Shown here piece by piece: positions 16,584 through 24,183 of a DNA stretch of 26,316 bases. The first letter of the stretch is position 1; each line of letters begins with the position of its first letter. Origin of the DNA: an uncultured Sutterella sp. (lineage in GTDB: Bacteria; Pseudomonadota; Gammaproteobacteria; Burkholderiales; Burkholderiaceae_F). The notes beneath the pieces were generated by a model. It ran no database searches and had not been told where the DNA came from. It saw nothing but the letters and a program-made list of their open reading frames with translations. The stretch lies in contig CAJLGW010000013.1 of assembly GCA_905206345.1 (NCBI GenBank), positions 1 through 26,316 on the forward strand, written 5' to 3'. The position numbers and the translations under genes are program-made.

Positions 16584-19500
16584 ATGACTTTTCAGTTTTA
16601 TGCGTATTGGAACGGCGCTCAAATCCGTGACCTTTTAGAAGCCATGGTCATGATTGTGGGGACGGGAGACTTTTTCGGACTTCTTAAATCCGTCGCTTTA
16701 GCGGGATTCTTGTCGGTTATTACCGTAGCTGCCCTTCGCTACAAGGGACTTGAAGTAATGAGCTTTTTCATCGCGGTTTTGCTTTTTTATACCGTTACCA
16801 TTGTCCCCAAAACAACGGTTATTGTCAGAGACGATCGAGCGACGCAAGTCTATCCCGTCGATCATGTGCCGCTTGGTTTAGCCTTTCTTGCAAGCACTAC
16901 TTCTCACGTTGGCCACTGGTTAACGGAGCAATTTGAAACGGCCTTTGCTTCGGCAGACGCTGAACGTTTCTCGCGTTTCGGCATGGTGTTTCCCCAACGC
17001 GCTGTGAGCGCATTATTAGCCGCAGGCCCCGTGACACCTCAGGGCAGACTCTTAATCTCTGGGTTTAATCGCCACTGCGTGGTACCGGAGCTCGTCGACT
17101 ACCCCAATAAACTCAATGCATTGGTATCAAGCGGTAACCTTTGGGGAACGATCTCAACGAGCGGTTGGGTTAATCCCGCTCGCCGTACACCGGATGTAGA
17201 CGGAAGATGGATAACTTGCGATGTTGCTGTCACCGCTATTGAAAATTACCTCAATCAAGAGGAAGTCCCTGCGATTGAAGAGCGCCTGGCTATGAAACTT
17301 GTTCCTGATCACGTGAATCCCAGTGCGGTCATCGCCTCGGCGCTTCTGCAATCAGAAACCGTGCTCTTAGGGCTTTCCCAAACGCTCTCGAGTTCCATCA
17401 AGCATTCGGTATTTATGAATACGTTGGATGATGACCTCTCGCAAGTCGCGGCGTTATCGAAAAATCCATTAGCGGTAGCAACGAAACTAGCCAAAGCGCA
17501 AGGCAATCTCGCCAGTGAACTGAATTACCGAACGATGTCGCAAATCGCACAAGACGCATTACCCAAGGTCAGAAATGCTTTGCAGTTTGTGATTTTGGCT
17601 GCTTTTCCCTTGATTCTCATTATGGTCGTTGCCACGGGTCACATGGCCGCTTCCATTTTGCGTAACTACCTGACTCTATTGATTTGGATTGAACTTTGGG
17701 CGCCGATTTCTTCCGTAATTAATTATTTGATGATTCATGTTGATGCTCACCCTATGAATCAAATTATTCAACAATACGGCGTCAATTCCATCATGGCGGC
17801 AACCCTCATTCGTGAAACCGGTGCAAGTTCTCAAGCCATTGCCGGGTATTTGATGATTTTGGCACCTGTTATTGCATTTGCGATTGCCAAGGGATCAGAC
17901 ATTGCCAGTGCTCAAATGGTGGGTTCCATGATGGCGCCCGCGCAAAGCGCCGCACAATCACAAGGTTCAACCTTGGCTCAAGGCAATATCACCTTAGGTA
18001 ACAGCTCGTGGGGTAATGTTTCCACAAATAACGTTAACGGGAACAAATCCGATCTTTCAACCTCTTTCATCGACTCCTCAATGATGCGAACAGCGTCAGC
18101 TTATGGTTCAATCACTCGAAATGGAGACGGTACTGTTACCGGCATGAGTGCAACAGAAATTTCAACGGGCGTGACTTCAACGATGGGATTGGGTGAAAGC
18201 AACTCCTTAGGTAAGAATTCAGCAACGACAAACACGATGAGCTACAGCGACGCCGTGAATGGCCTGCGTCAGTTCATGACACAAACCACGGATAAGTCGA
18301 TGGCTGGTTTTACCAACCAATTAAATACCGAAATCAGTCGTAGTCACGGATTGTCCGAACGAAGCTCAGAGAGCGAATCAATCGGGCAATCGATGAGTGT
18401 TGGTAAGTCGACGTCGTTGAGTGAGCAAATTAATAACTCACAACTCGCTCTCGTAACAACAAGAGCAGGCCTTAATGCGTCTGAAGAAGGGGATTCAAAA
18501 GTTTTAGAAGAACTACTTGGACTTTCTATCAATAAGTCAACTAGTACGGTTGCGAATGCTTCTAGTACAAGTTCTTCCTTCATGAACTTAAACAATCAAT
18601 CAAAAAATGACCAACCTGATAATTCCTCAAATTGGTCTGGGTCAATGTCAGCTTCTGTTACTACAGGTCAACAATTGGTTGACAGTGCTGTCCAACAATC
18701 AACCGCAAGCAACGAAACTCAAAAACAAAGTGCGTATCAGACACTATTATCAGCAACAAGACAAATTGCAGCGACAACAAAAGACGCCGGGATCCGACAA
18801 GCAGCGGAAACGTTTGAATCACAGTTAACGGCTGCCTATCAATACTCAATATCTTCAAGTTTTAACCAAACGGCTTCCGCTTCCGCCGGAGAGCAAATGG
18901 CTCAAGTCAGTCAACAAGACATTCGCACATTGATGAATGCCAATCCTGAAGCTATGCTTAAAGCCATTGATACGTTTGGTTCTCCCGAGAGAGCGCAATC
19001 TGCCCTATTTCATAGTGCTGCAGCTCGTAGTGCTTTTGCGCAATCCTTGCAGAACGAACAGCTGCAAACTCCTTATCGCCCAGAGACGGCTTTACCCTTG
19101 TCACTGAAACAAATCGATCAAATTTCTAAGGCAGAACAACAAGCAACGCTTTCTGACTTCGAGCAAAAGTTTGAACAATCAACCATCGATAACAACACCA
19201 CGGCGATGGGTGTACAAGCCAAAACCATCCATCAAGCCGTAGGTTCTGAACCGGATACTAACGCGATTAAAAATATCTCAGATCAAAAACGTGAAACCTT
19301 TGCTACTAATGCAAACAGAGAAGAAAACAAGTTGTTGCTTCAAAGAGGAAATACACGTTCTGCAGCAGCACTGTATTCAGAAAAAGAAAGAGGACTATCG
19401 ACTGTTATAGGTAACGCATTTCTTGGAGGCTTCCCTTATAGCTCACCTCAGAACTATGAAGAAAAGCTTGATCGTACAGCCCAAAACTCAAGCAGTGACG

Positions 19501-19604
19501 AACGTTCACTGCGAGAGCTTGGGCAACAGGATAAAACGGTTCGATTGAATGATTTTGAGAAGGTTCTTCAATCAAATAGAGAGATGGATAAGAACACCAA
19601 TTAA
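16584..19604 (+). CDS. traG: TraG mating-pair stabilisation / pilus assembly protein
   Basis: Polytopic inner-membrane protein. In F the N-terminal half serves pilus assembly and the C-terminal half mating-pair stabilisation and entry exclusion. Here 1006 aa: predicted membrane segments at about 33-52, 58-78, 331-352, 360-382 and 418-438, with the family text SFFIAVLLFYTVTIVPKTTV near 60 and a conserved periplasmic loop (PELVDYPNKLN, WITCDVAVTAIENYL). From about residue 450 the protein is low in hydrophobics and rich in Ser, Thr, Gln and Asn, then helical to the end. That tail is the likely divergent, specificity-determining part. No traS or traT exclusion gene follows. Confidence 0.93.
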   Translation: MTFQFYAYWNGAQIRDLLEAMVMIVGTGDFFGLLKSVALAGFLSVITVAALRYKGLEVMSFFIAVLLFYTVTIVPKTTVIVRDDRATQVYPVDHVPLGLAFLASTTSHVGHWLTEQFETAFASADAERFSRFGMVFPQRAVSALLAAGPVTPQGRLLISGFNRHCVVPELVDYPNKLNALVSSGNLWGTISTSGWVNPARRTPDVDGRWITCDVAVTAIENYLNQEEVPAIEERLAMKLVPDHVNPSAVIASALLQSETVLLGLSQTLSSSIKHSVFMNTLDDDLSQVAALSKNPLAVATKLAKAQGNLASELNYRTMSQIAQDALPKVRNALQFVILAAFPLILIMVVATGHMAASILRNYLTLLIWIELWAPISSVINYLMIHVDAHPMNQIIQQYGVNSIMAATLIRETGASSQAIAGYLMILAPVIAFAIAKGSDIASAQMVGSMMAPAQSAAQSQGSTLAQGNITLGNSSWGNVSTNNVNGNKSDLSTSFIDSSMMRTASAYGSITRNGDGTVTGMSATEISTGVTSTMGLGESNSLGKNSATTNTMSYSDAVNGLRQFMTQTTDKSMAGFTNQLNTEISRSHGLSERSSESESIGQSMSVGKSTSLSEQINNSQLALVTTRAGLNASEEGDSKVLEELLGLSINKSTSTVANASSTSSSFMNLNNQSKNDQPDNSSNWSGSMSASVTTGQQLVDSAVQQSTASNETQKQSAYQTLLSATRQIAATTKDAGIRQAAETFESQLTAAYQYSISSSFNQTASASAGEQMAQVSQQDIRTLMNANPEAMLKAIDTFGSPERAQSALFHSAAARSAFAQSLQNEQLQTPYRPETALPLSLKQIDQISKAEQQATLSDFEQKFEQSTIDNNTTAMGVQAKTIHQAVGSEPDTNAIKNISDQKRETFATNANREENKLLLQRGNTRSAAALYSEKERGLSTVIGNAFLGGFPYSSPQNYEEKLDRTAQNSSSDERSLRELGQQDKTVRLNDFEKVLQSNREMDKNTN

Positions 19605-19605
19605 A

Positions 19606-19731
19606 TTACGACTCGCAATTATTGGACGTCACTTGAGCAATCAAATGAGCTTCATTAGAAACGTCGAATAGATCGATGTGACTCATAAAGAAAAAGATGT
19701 CGACGAAATCTTTTACGATTTCCCCTTGCAT
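19606..19731 (-). CDS. Short ORF, probable detached tail of the small duplicated gene
   Basis: A 41-codon ORF (MQGEIVKDFVDIFF start, AQVTSNNCES end) convergent with traG, its stop one base from the traG stop. I do not recognise it. Its codon use (GTC, GAC, ATC, TTC) looks coding, while the overlapping frame belonging to the upstream small gene is arginine-rich, as shadows are. It sits exactly where a C-terminal part of that upstream gene would be expected in a +1 frame, separated from it by a TGA directly before the ATG. Either a separate tiny gene or the broken 3' end of the preceding one. Confidence 0.35.
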   Translation of the reverse strand: MQGEIVKDFVDIFFFMSHIDLFDVSNEAHLIAQVTSNNCES

Positions 19732-19921
19732 TCATTTGACGTTCACGACTCCGTCTAACTAAAGGATCGACGAAGAGCAAATAACACGTATTTAACGCTT
19801 CTTCCTTTGAAACCTTAGTGTTCAAAATAGCATTGACATAGGGGTCTTCATGCTCGGGAGGAACCGTTAGAAAACGAACAATTCGATTCTTTAAATTTCT
19901 TAAACAAAAGGAAACTGACAT
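19655..19921 (-). CDS. Unknown small protein, tandem copy B
   Basis: I do not recognise the family. ATG 19921 follows GTGAG at 6 nt. The first 60 or so residues (MSVSFCLRNLKN, FLTVPPEHEDPYVNAIL, SKEEALNTCYLLFVDPLVR) closely match copy A at 20222, and nucleotide differences between the copies are largely synonymous, so this part has been under protein-level selection. After DPLVR the frame becomes arginine-rich (RRSRERQ...RSIRRF) and stops at 19655, while the +1 frame looks like real protein. The tail given here is therefore doubtful. The reading frame is also open upstream through the end of copy A. Confidence 0.45.
   Translation of the reverse strand: MSVSFCLRNLKNRIVRFLTVPPEHEDPYVNAILNTKVSKEEALNTCYLLFVDPLVRRSRERQMNARGNRKRFRRHLFLYESHRSIRRF
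19764..19921 (-). repeat. 158-bp direct repeat, copy B
   Basis: Matches 20065-20222 at a constant offset of 301 bp with scattered substitutions and no obvious gaps. The longest exact block is 38 bp (19779-19816, equal to 20080-20117). It covers the conserved N-terminal coding part of the small gene. Most differences fall on third codon positions, so this is an old gene duplication rather than a fresh tandem repeat. Confidence 0.85.
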
Positions 19922-19943
19922 AACGAACTCACGCAACCTGAAA

Positions 19944-20222
19944 TCAATAAAAACGACGATGAAATCGATGGGAACGTCTGGGGTAACGGCTTGTGCAATA
20001 CCGTAAAGAACGAATACGTCTTCTTCTACAGCTGGCAGGACGTTCTTGTGCAAACCTGACTATCGGATCAACGAACAGTAAATAACACGTATTTAACGCT
20101 TCTTCCTTTGAAACCTTCGTGTTGAGAATCGCATTGACATAAGGGTCTTCATGTACGGGAGGAACGGTTAAAAACGTAACGACATAGTTCTTTAAATTTT
20201 TAAAACAAGAGGTAACAGACAT
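19944..20222 (-). CDS. Unknown small protein, tandem copy A
   Basis: Paralogue of copy B, same unknown family. ATG 20222 (MSVTSCFKNLKN) follows GTGAG at 6 nt; an in-frame TTG at 20258 would add 12 hydrophobic residues. The conserved part reaches DPIVR, after which this frame is arginine-rich (CRRRRIRSLRY, SRYPRRSHRFHRRFY) and stops at 19944. The +1 frame over the same bases reads NVLPAVEEDVFVLYGIAQ then VPIDFIVVFIDF, far more protein-like, and runs on without a stop into copy B. So the natural product is either a frameshift fusion of about 100 aa or the gene is damaged. No signal peptide is evident. Confidence 0.45.
   Translation of the reverse strand: MSVTSCFKNLKNYVVTFLTVPPVHEDPYVNAILNTKVSKEEALNTCYLLFVDPIVRFAQERPASCRRRRIRSLRYCTSRYPRRSHRFHRRFY
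20065..20222 (-). repeat. 158-bp direct repeat, copy A
   Basis: Partner of 19764-19921 at a 301-bp period; see copy B for the exact-match block. The 301-bp spacing is one base more than 100 codons, which places the ATG of copy B in the +1 frame of copy A. Confidence 0.85.
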
Positions 20223-20411
20223 GATTAACTCACTAAAAACGAAAAACACAAATTTCAACTTAAGGGCCCATGAGTTGAATCATTTATCGATATCTTAAAG
20301 AGTCGACAACTCGTTTTTCCAATGAATTTTATCTATCAAAATCAATGAGCTATTTCATACAGTCTATGAGCTTCATAGCAAGTTTTTTGAGCAAACAACA
20401 AAATTTCACTT
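20223..20411 (+). other. AT-rich divergent intergenic region
   Basis: This 189-bp stretch separates the leftward small gene pair from the rightward GIY-YIG gene and must carry whatever start signals they have. It is AT-rich and holds a short heptamer direct repeat (atgagct at about 20344 and 20364) and a weak sigma70-like candidate for the rightward gene (tcgaca at 20303, then an AT-rich box near 20327). I see no tRNA, no convincing terminator and no att-like duplication. Confidence 0.35.
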
Positions 20412-21368
20412 ATGGCAAAAATTTCAAATTTCGGCATGCATACCGCGTATTTATTGGGTTTTGAGCAAATTGCTGATGTCAGAGGTATTTCCTCTGTCGT
20501 GAGCCTCTTCGAAAACCGAATGATCCTCTCGGGTATTTACCTGCAAATTCGACCCAATCGCCACGTTTATATTGGTAAAACCAGCAACATCATCAGACGC
20601 TTTGATCGTCACTTACAAAATGGTGTTGTGATGGAGGAGTTGGCATTTATGCCGATGCACCTAAAGTTTTTGGATAAAAAGGAAAAAGACATTATCGCTA
20701 AGGCCGAGCGCTATGGAATTGCGTTAGACAATCTCTTGTTAGTGGAAACACCTTGGCGCCCTCAGCAAAAGTTTCAAGACTTGATTTCTGACACTGAAGT
20801 TGAAAGTTGGTTATCTGAAAATAGCGATGTCACCCCTCAACGAAATCATCTGAAAGAAATTTTTGATCAGATGTCACCGGGACTTCGACAACAATTTAAT
20901 CTCGCTAAAGCGCAACCAGTCTTTAATCAGGTATTGCCAATGGCAAAGCATTTCGTTCAAACGTTCATTTTGAAACCCGACATCACCGCTGGCGCTCTTT
21001 GGAGTGCTGATGCGTATTGCATTGATCAAACCCAACGATTTTTGCCATTAATACGTTTGCATGCAGGAACTCAAACTTTAATGACCATCGGATTTTACCG
21101 AACCATTCCCCAAGAACCTTGGATGCAAGTGTTGTGTTCAACAGAAGCGCTCACTCAACGTGACATTTCAGTAGAGGAGATTTCTCAGGAATTCCCCTAT
21201 TTATTGATTGAGGAAGAAGAAGGATTTGTTCGATTTAATGCTCATGCAAGAATGATGACACCCGTCTTAAATGAACTCAAGAAACCAATACGCATCACCG
21301 CAATAAACGCACTGCGCAAAAAACTTTTGCAATCAGGAAACCCAGCGTTACATTACTTGTTAATTTAA
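20412..21368 (+). CDS. GIY-YIG domain protein with unknown C-terminal region
   Basis: The N-terminal part has a GIY-YIG nuclease-like core: GIY at 41-43, VYIGKT at 52-57 with YIG at 53-55, then NIIRRFDRHL carrying the expected arginine (Arg62 or 63). Such domains cut DNA using a metal ion and a later glutamate; Glu98 (AKAERYG) is a candidate. Residues from about 120 to 318 match nothing I know; they are mixed helical/beta with a tryptophan-rich spot near 195-200 and an acidic stretch EEEEGF near 275. It sits alone between the tra operon and the chromosomal genes and has its own terminator. It could be cargo or a mobility or defence nuclease. Nuclease activity is inferred from motifs only. Confidence 0.72.
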   Translation: MAKISNFGMHTAYLLGFEQIADVRGISSVVSLFENRMILSGIYLQIRPNRHVYIGKTSNIIRRFDRHLQNGVVMEELAFMPMHLKFLDKKEKDIIAKAERYGIALDNLLLVETPWRPQQKFQDLISDTEVESWLSENSDVTPQRNHLKEIFDQMSPGLRQQFNLAKAQPVFNQVLPMAKHFVQTFILKPDITAGALWSADAYCIDQTQRFLPLIRLHAGTQTLMTIGFYRTIPQEPWMQVLCSTEALTQRDISVEEISQEFPYLLIEEEEGFVRFNAHARMMTPVLNELKKPIRITAINALRKKLLQSGNPALHYLLI

Positions 21369-21386
21369 TTGAAATGTCTTTTGATA

Positions 21387-21419
21387 ATGGCCTACTCAAT
21401 CAAATTGAATAGGCCATTT
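21387..21419 (+). terminator. Stem-loop terminator after the GIY-YIG gene
   Basis: A 15-bp inverted repeat (aatggcctactcaat / attgaataggccatt, one mismatch) around a 3-nt loop, followed by TTTTA on the + strand. It lies 18 nt after the GIY-YIG stop and 23 nt beyond the end of the leftward rhodanese gene, so it may serve both, though the T run favours the rightward gene. Confidence 0.8.
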
Positions 21420-21442
21420 TAGAAGCTGCGATTAAGAAGGAA

Positions 21443-21754
21443 TTAATGTTCAATTTCGTAGGGCCAACTAATAATGCCGCCCATATCGAAAACAGTTTTA
21501 AAACCCAACTGATGAAGTTTCGCTTTCGCGGCCTTCGTGCGAACACCCGATCGACAATAAATAATCAACGGTCGAGTTAAATCCTTGGGTAACTTCGGGT
21601 GCATAACATCGCCTGAAATATCATCATTATCAATCAAAATAGCACCTGGGATGTGACCCGCTTCATATTCAGGCGCATGACGCACATCAAGAAGCGTCAC
21701 TTTGTCGCCCAATTCTTCTAGAAGCTTCTTACCTTCTTCTGCAGTAATTAACAT
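21443..21754 (-). CDS. Single-domain rhodanese
   Basis: Small sulfurtransferase-type protein of 103 aa, the usual size for a single rhodanese domain. It has LLDVRHAPEYEAGHIPGAI (CH2A-like motif, 21-39) and the active loop CRSGVRT at 67-73, with Cys67 as the persulfide carrier; GFKTVFDMGGIISW is the usual C-terminal segment. There is no signal peptide, so it is cytoplasmic. It lies 10 nt downstream of the FAH hydrolase gene in the same direction and is probably co-transcribed. AGGA lies 9 nt before the ATG. Substrate is not deducible; thiosulfate sulfurtransferase or sulfur relay are both possible. Confidence 0.9.
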   Translation of the reverse strand: MLITAEEGKKLLEELGDKVTLLDVRHAPEYEAGHIPGAILIDNDDISGDVMHPKLPKDLTRPLIIYCRSGVRTKAAKAKLHQLGFKTVFDMGGIISWPYEIEH

Positions 21755-21764
21755 GGCAAGAATC

Positions 21765-22457
21765 CTACTTAAACTTCACTTTCAAAACGCCCACGCCTTG
21801 TACACCACCTTCAAGGACATCTCCCGGATGAATCGTACCGATACCGGCAGGCGTGCCCGTCATGATTAAGTCACCGGCCTTTAATTCATAAAGCGTTGAG
21901 AGATAACTGATGATTTCAGGTACAGTCATGATCATTTCAGCGGTCGTTCCTTCTTGACGCTTTTGATTATTGACGTAAAGCCACACTTTCATCGGTTCAT
22001 TATCGGGCGTACGTGCTGCGGGTTTAATCGCTGTCATTGGAGCCGATTCATCAAAACCCTTGGCCGTATCCCAAGGTTGTCCTTTAGCGCTACTGGCGCG
22101 TTGCAAGTCACGACGCGTTAAATCCAAACCACTGGCATAGCCCCAAACATAGTCCATCGCCTCTTCAACAGGGATATTTTTTCCACTCTTACCAATGGCC
22201 ACTACCAATTCGATTTCATGCTGAAGATCTTCCGTTGCTACAGGGAAATCCAATTCCAACGTTTCATTTTCTGGGGCATAGACCGCTGCATCGGCAGGTT
22301 TCAAGAAAATGCTGGGAGGCGTCTTTTCACCCAAAGCAGCATTAACGGCAGCATAGTTACGAGCCACGCCATAAATACGATGAATCGGGAAATATAAATC
22401 CTTTTCACCCTCAACAGGAATGACGGCTTGAGCGGGAGGAGCGAACAAAAACGACAT
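21765..22457 (-). CDS. FAH-family hydrolase (fumarylpyruvate hydrolase-like)
   Basis: Member of the fumarylacetoacetate hydrolase superfamily, metal-dependent enzymes acting on acylpyruvates and related 2-keto acids. Visible family features: HRIYGVARNYAAVNAALG (26-43), PSIFLKPADA (48-57), the metal ligands Glu81 and Glu83 in LQHEIELVVAIGK and Asp112 in GYASGLDLTRRDLQ, and LKAGDLIMTGTPAGIG near the C-terminus. The N-terminal LFAPPAQAVIPVEG and overall 230-aa length resemble fumarylpyruvate hydrolases (NagK) of Burkholderiales, but acylpyruvase or oxaloacetate decarboxylase activity cannot be excluded. No aromatic-degradation genes are nearby. GAGAGAG precedes the ATG, and the gene leads the pair with rhodanese. 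Confidence 0.85.
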   Translation of the reverse strand: MSFLFAPPAQAVIPVEGEKDLYFPIHRIYGVARNYAAVNAALGEKTPPSIFLKPADAAVYAPENETLELDFPVATEDLQHEIELVVAIGKSGKNIPVEEAMDYVWGYASGLDLTRRDLQRASSAKGQPWDTAKGFDESAPMTAIKPAARTPDNEPMKVWLYVNNQKRQEGTTAEMIMTVPEIISYLSTLYELKAGDLIMTGTPAGIGTIHPGDVLEGGVQGVGVLKVKFK

Positions 22458-22491
22458 GATAATTCTCTCTCAAAAATAATTGAACGACTTA

Positions 22492-22497
22492 ATTATA
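22492..22497 (-). promoter_or_regulatory. Consensus -10 box upstream of the FAH hydrolase gene
   Basis: On the minus strand TATAAT lies 35 nt upstream of the FAH gene ATG (22457), within an AT-rich gap. No good -35 hexamer stands 16-18 nt further up (best around 22514-22521, tctgcc-like), so activity may need an activator or an extended -10. Position between the pssA terminator and the FAH gene fits a promoter. Confidence 0.5.
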
Positions 22498-22520
22498 CGT
22501 TTTAGCTATAACAGGCAGAT

Positions 22521-22550
22521 AAGAAAAAGGACCAGTTTTATTACTGATCC
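22521..22550 (-). terminator. Rho-independent terminator after pssA
   Basis: On the minus strand, GGATCAG and CTGGTCC pair over 7 bp (one G-U) around an 8-nt loop, followed at once by TTTTTCTT. It starts 20 nt past the pssA stop, ends the psd-pssA unit, and separates it from the FAH-rhodanese unit. Confidence 0.85.
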
Positions 22551-22570
22551 CTCTTCGATATCTCACTATA

Positions 22571-23371
22571 TTACTCTGCGTCGCGAACAGGTTTAACCGG
22601 ATTAGGCAAACCTCGAACCCAAAGATAAATCTCGTAGATGTAACCGCTGATAGCGTAGCCACAGAACAAGATGAAAAGCGACAAAGTCGGATTGCTGGAG
22701 AAGGCAATCAAGAGAGCACTTGCCACCAACACAACCCAGAACGGGATTGTGCGGACAAAGCCCATGTTCTTACCGCTAAAGAACGGCGCATTAGAAACCA
22801 TCGTGACACCGGCATAGATCGACAAAGCAGCCGTGATTTCGGGAACGTATTGCATCATCCAAGGCGAGATTTGACCGGCAGAAGCCAACCAAACAAAACC
22901 CATCACCAATGCAGCACCGGCGGGGCTTGCCAAACCTTGGAAAAAGCCCTTATCAATCACGCCGATATTGGCGTTAAAGCGAGCCAAACGAATGGCTGCA
23001 CCAGCGCAATAAATGAAAGCAGCAGCCCAACCGAAGTTGCCTAAATCCTTTAAGGCAAATTCATAGGCAATCAACGCCGGACAGACACCAAAAGCCGTCA
23101 TGTCCGCAATGGAGTCAAACTGTTCACCAAATGTACTTTGCGTGTGCGTCAAACGAGCCACGCGACCATCCATACCGTCTAAGAGCATGGATAAGAAAAT
23201 AACGGCAGCAGCAATGCCAAAGTCACCGGCCATCGCTTGAGCCACGCCCCAAAAGGCACAGAAAAGCGAAGCCATCGTAAAGGAATTCGGCAATAAGTAA
23301 ATACTGCGAGCACGAGCTTCCTTAATGCGAGCTTGCATATTGGTGCGTGCAGAACGACGAATCTTTCTCAT
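22571..23371 (-). CDS. pssA: CDP-diacylglycerol-serine O-phosphatidyltransferase
   Basis: Makes phosphatidylserine from CDP-diacylglycerol and L-serine, the step before decarboxylation to phosphatidylethanolamine; integral inner-membrane enzyme. The CDP-alcohol phosphotransferase signature is complete: Asp68-Gly69, Ala72-Arg73, Gly82, Asp86 and Asp90, with the correct spacing. Multiple hydrophobic helices follow to about residue 250, so this is the membrane type II enzyme, not the E. coli cytosolic type. RLARFN near 136 is typical. It lies 30 nt downstream of psd, same strand, one unit. Met12 is an alternative start; the Shine-Dalgarno AAGGA lies rather far (about 12 nt) before Met1. Confidence 0.95.
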   Translation of the reverse strand: MRKIRRSARTNMQARIKEARARSIYLLPNSFTMASLFCAFWGVAQAMAGDFGIAAAVIFLSMLLDGMDGRVARLTHTQSTFGEQFDSIADMTAFGVCPALIAYEFALKDLGNFGWAAAFIYCAGAAIRLARFNANIGVIDKGFFQGLASPAGAALVMGFVWLASAGQISPWMMQYVPEITAALSIYAGVTMVSNAPFFSGKNMGFVRTIPFWVVLVASALLIAFSSNPTLSLFILFCGYAISGYIYEIYLWVRGLPNPVKPVRDAE

Positions 23372-23401
23372 GATTAAACAGAGTCCTTTTTTAATTATTC
23401 T

Positions 23402-24082
23402 TTAAGCCTTGGGAGCTAACTTGGCCAAAACCGTTTCAGTACCCAACACCTTTTCACCAATCGTCACGCAAGGCGTGGCGTCCAAGGGAAGGTAAACGTC
23501 AACGCGACTACCGAAACGAATAAAACCATAACGTTGGCCTTTGTGAAGTTCATCACCCTTTTGCACGTAGCAAAGAATACGGCGAGCGACAAGACCAGCC
23601 ACTTGGACAAACGTAATACGAGTGCCGTCATCTAAACGGGCAATCACGGCATTACGTTCATTTTCCGTACTGGCCTTATCCAAGTCAGCATTAAAGAACT
23701 TGCCGGGATAGTATTGAACATCTTCAATCACACCATTCACGGGAGAGCGTTGGCAGTGAACATTAAAGATGTTCATAAAAACGCTGATCATCAACGCATT
23801 TTCTTGTGTGTAAGGATTGACCCTTTCTTCAACCTTAATCACACGACCGTCAACAGGGCAAATAACGGCATCAGCCATAGCCGGCACTTCACGGGCCGGA
23901 TCACGGAAGAATTGGGTAACCAAAATGAAAAGGACCCACAACACCGCAGCAATAAAGCCAAAACCCACAAAGGACGTCCACAAAACAGCTAACAAAAAAG
24001 TTGCTGCAATAAAAGGCCAACCCTCACGGGCTAAAATCGGATGAGGATAGTTCGGATTCACTTCTATTTGCTCCACGAACAT
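23402..24082 (-). CDS. psd: Phosphatidylserine decarboxylase (short form)
   Basis: Decarboxylates phosphatidylserine to phosphatidylethanolamine using a pyruvoyl group made by self-cleavage. At 226 aa it is the short, membrane-anchored form. Two hydrophobic segments lie at about 22-56; the core has FFRDPAREVP, ICPVDGRVI, MNIFNVHCQRSPVNG and the cleavage motif RFGSR at 189-193, with the scissile bond Gly191-Ser192. Ser192 becomes the pyruvoyl group. The gene immediately precedes pssA, so consecutive steps are co-expressed. No strong Shine-Dalgarno sequence is visible before ATG 24082. Confidence 0.95.
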   Translation of the reverse strand: MFVEQIEVNPNYPHPILAREGWPFIAATFLLAVLWTSFVGFGFIAAVLWVLFILVTQFFRDPAREVPAMADAVICPVDGRVIKVEERVNPYTQENALMISVFMNIFNVHCQRSPVNGVIEDVQYYPGKFFNADLDKASTENERNAVIARLDDGTRITFVQVAGLVARRILCYVQKGDELHKGQRYGFIRFGSRVDVYLPLDATPCVTIGEKVLGTETVLAKLAPKA

Positions 24083-24183
24083 TAAGACAATCTAATGTAT
24101 TTTACGCTATTCATTTAACTAACTGTTTCTCCCTAAAACAAAACTCCATCTCTTTCTTAGATATTTGTCCTAACTCAAACGAT

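Noticed and set aside
20342..20371. Heptamer direct repeat as an att site
   Set aside because: Seven bases repeated about 20 bp apart in AT-rich DNA is expected by chance, and no integrase or tRNA is near.
19605..20411. CRISPR array or phage-type repeat at the 301-bp duplication
   Set aside because: Only two copies, unit far too long, and differences follow codon positions, so it is a gene duplication.
24083..24120. Sigma70 promoter for psd
   Set aside because: A TAAAAT-like box is present, but no acceptable -35 hexamer at the right distance, so I do not list it.
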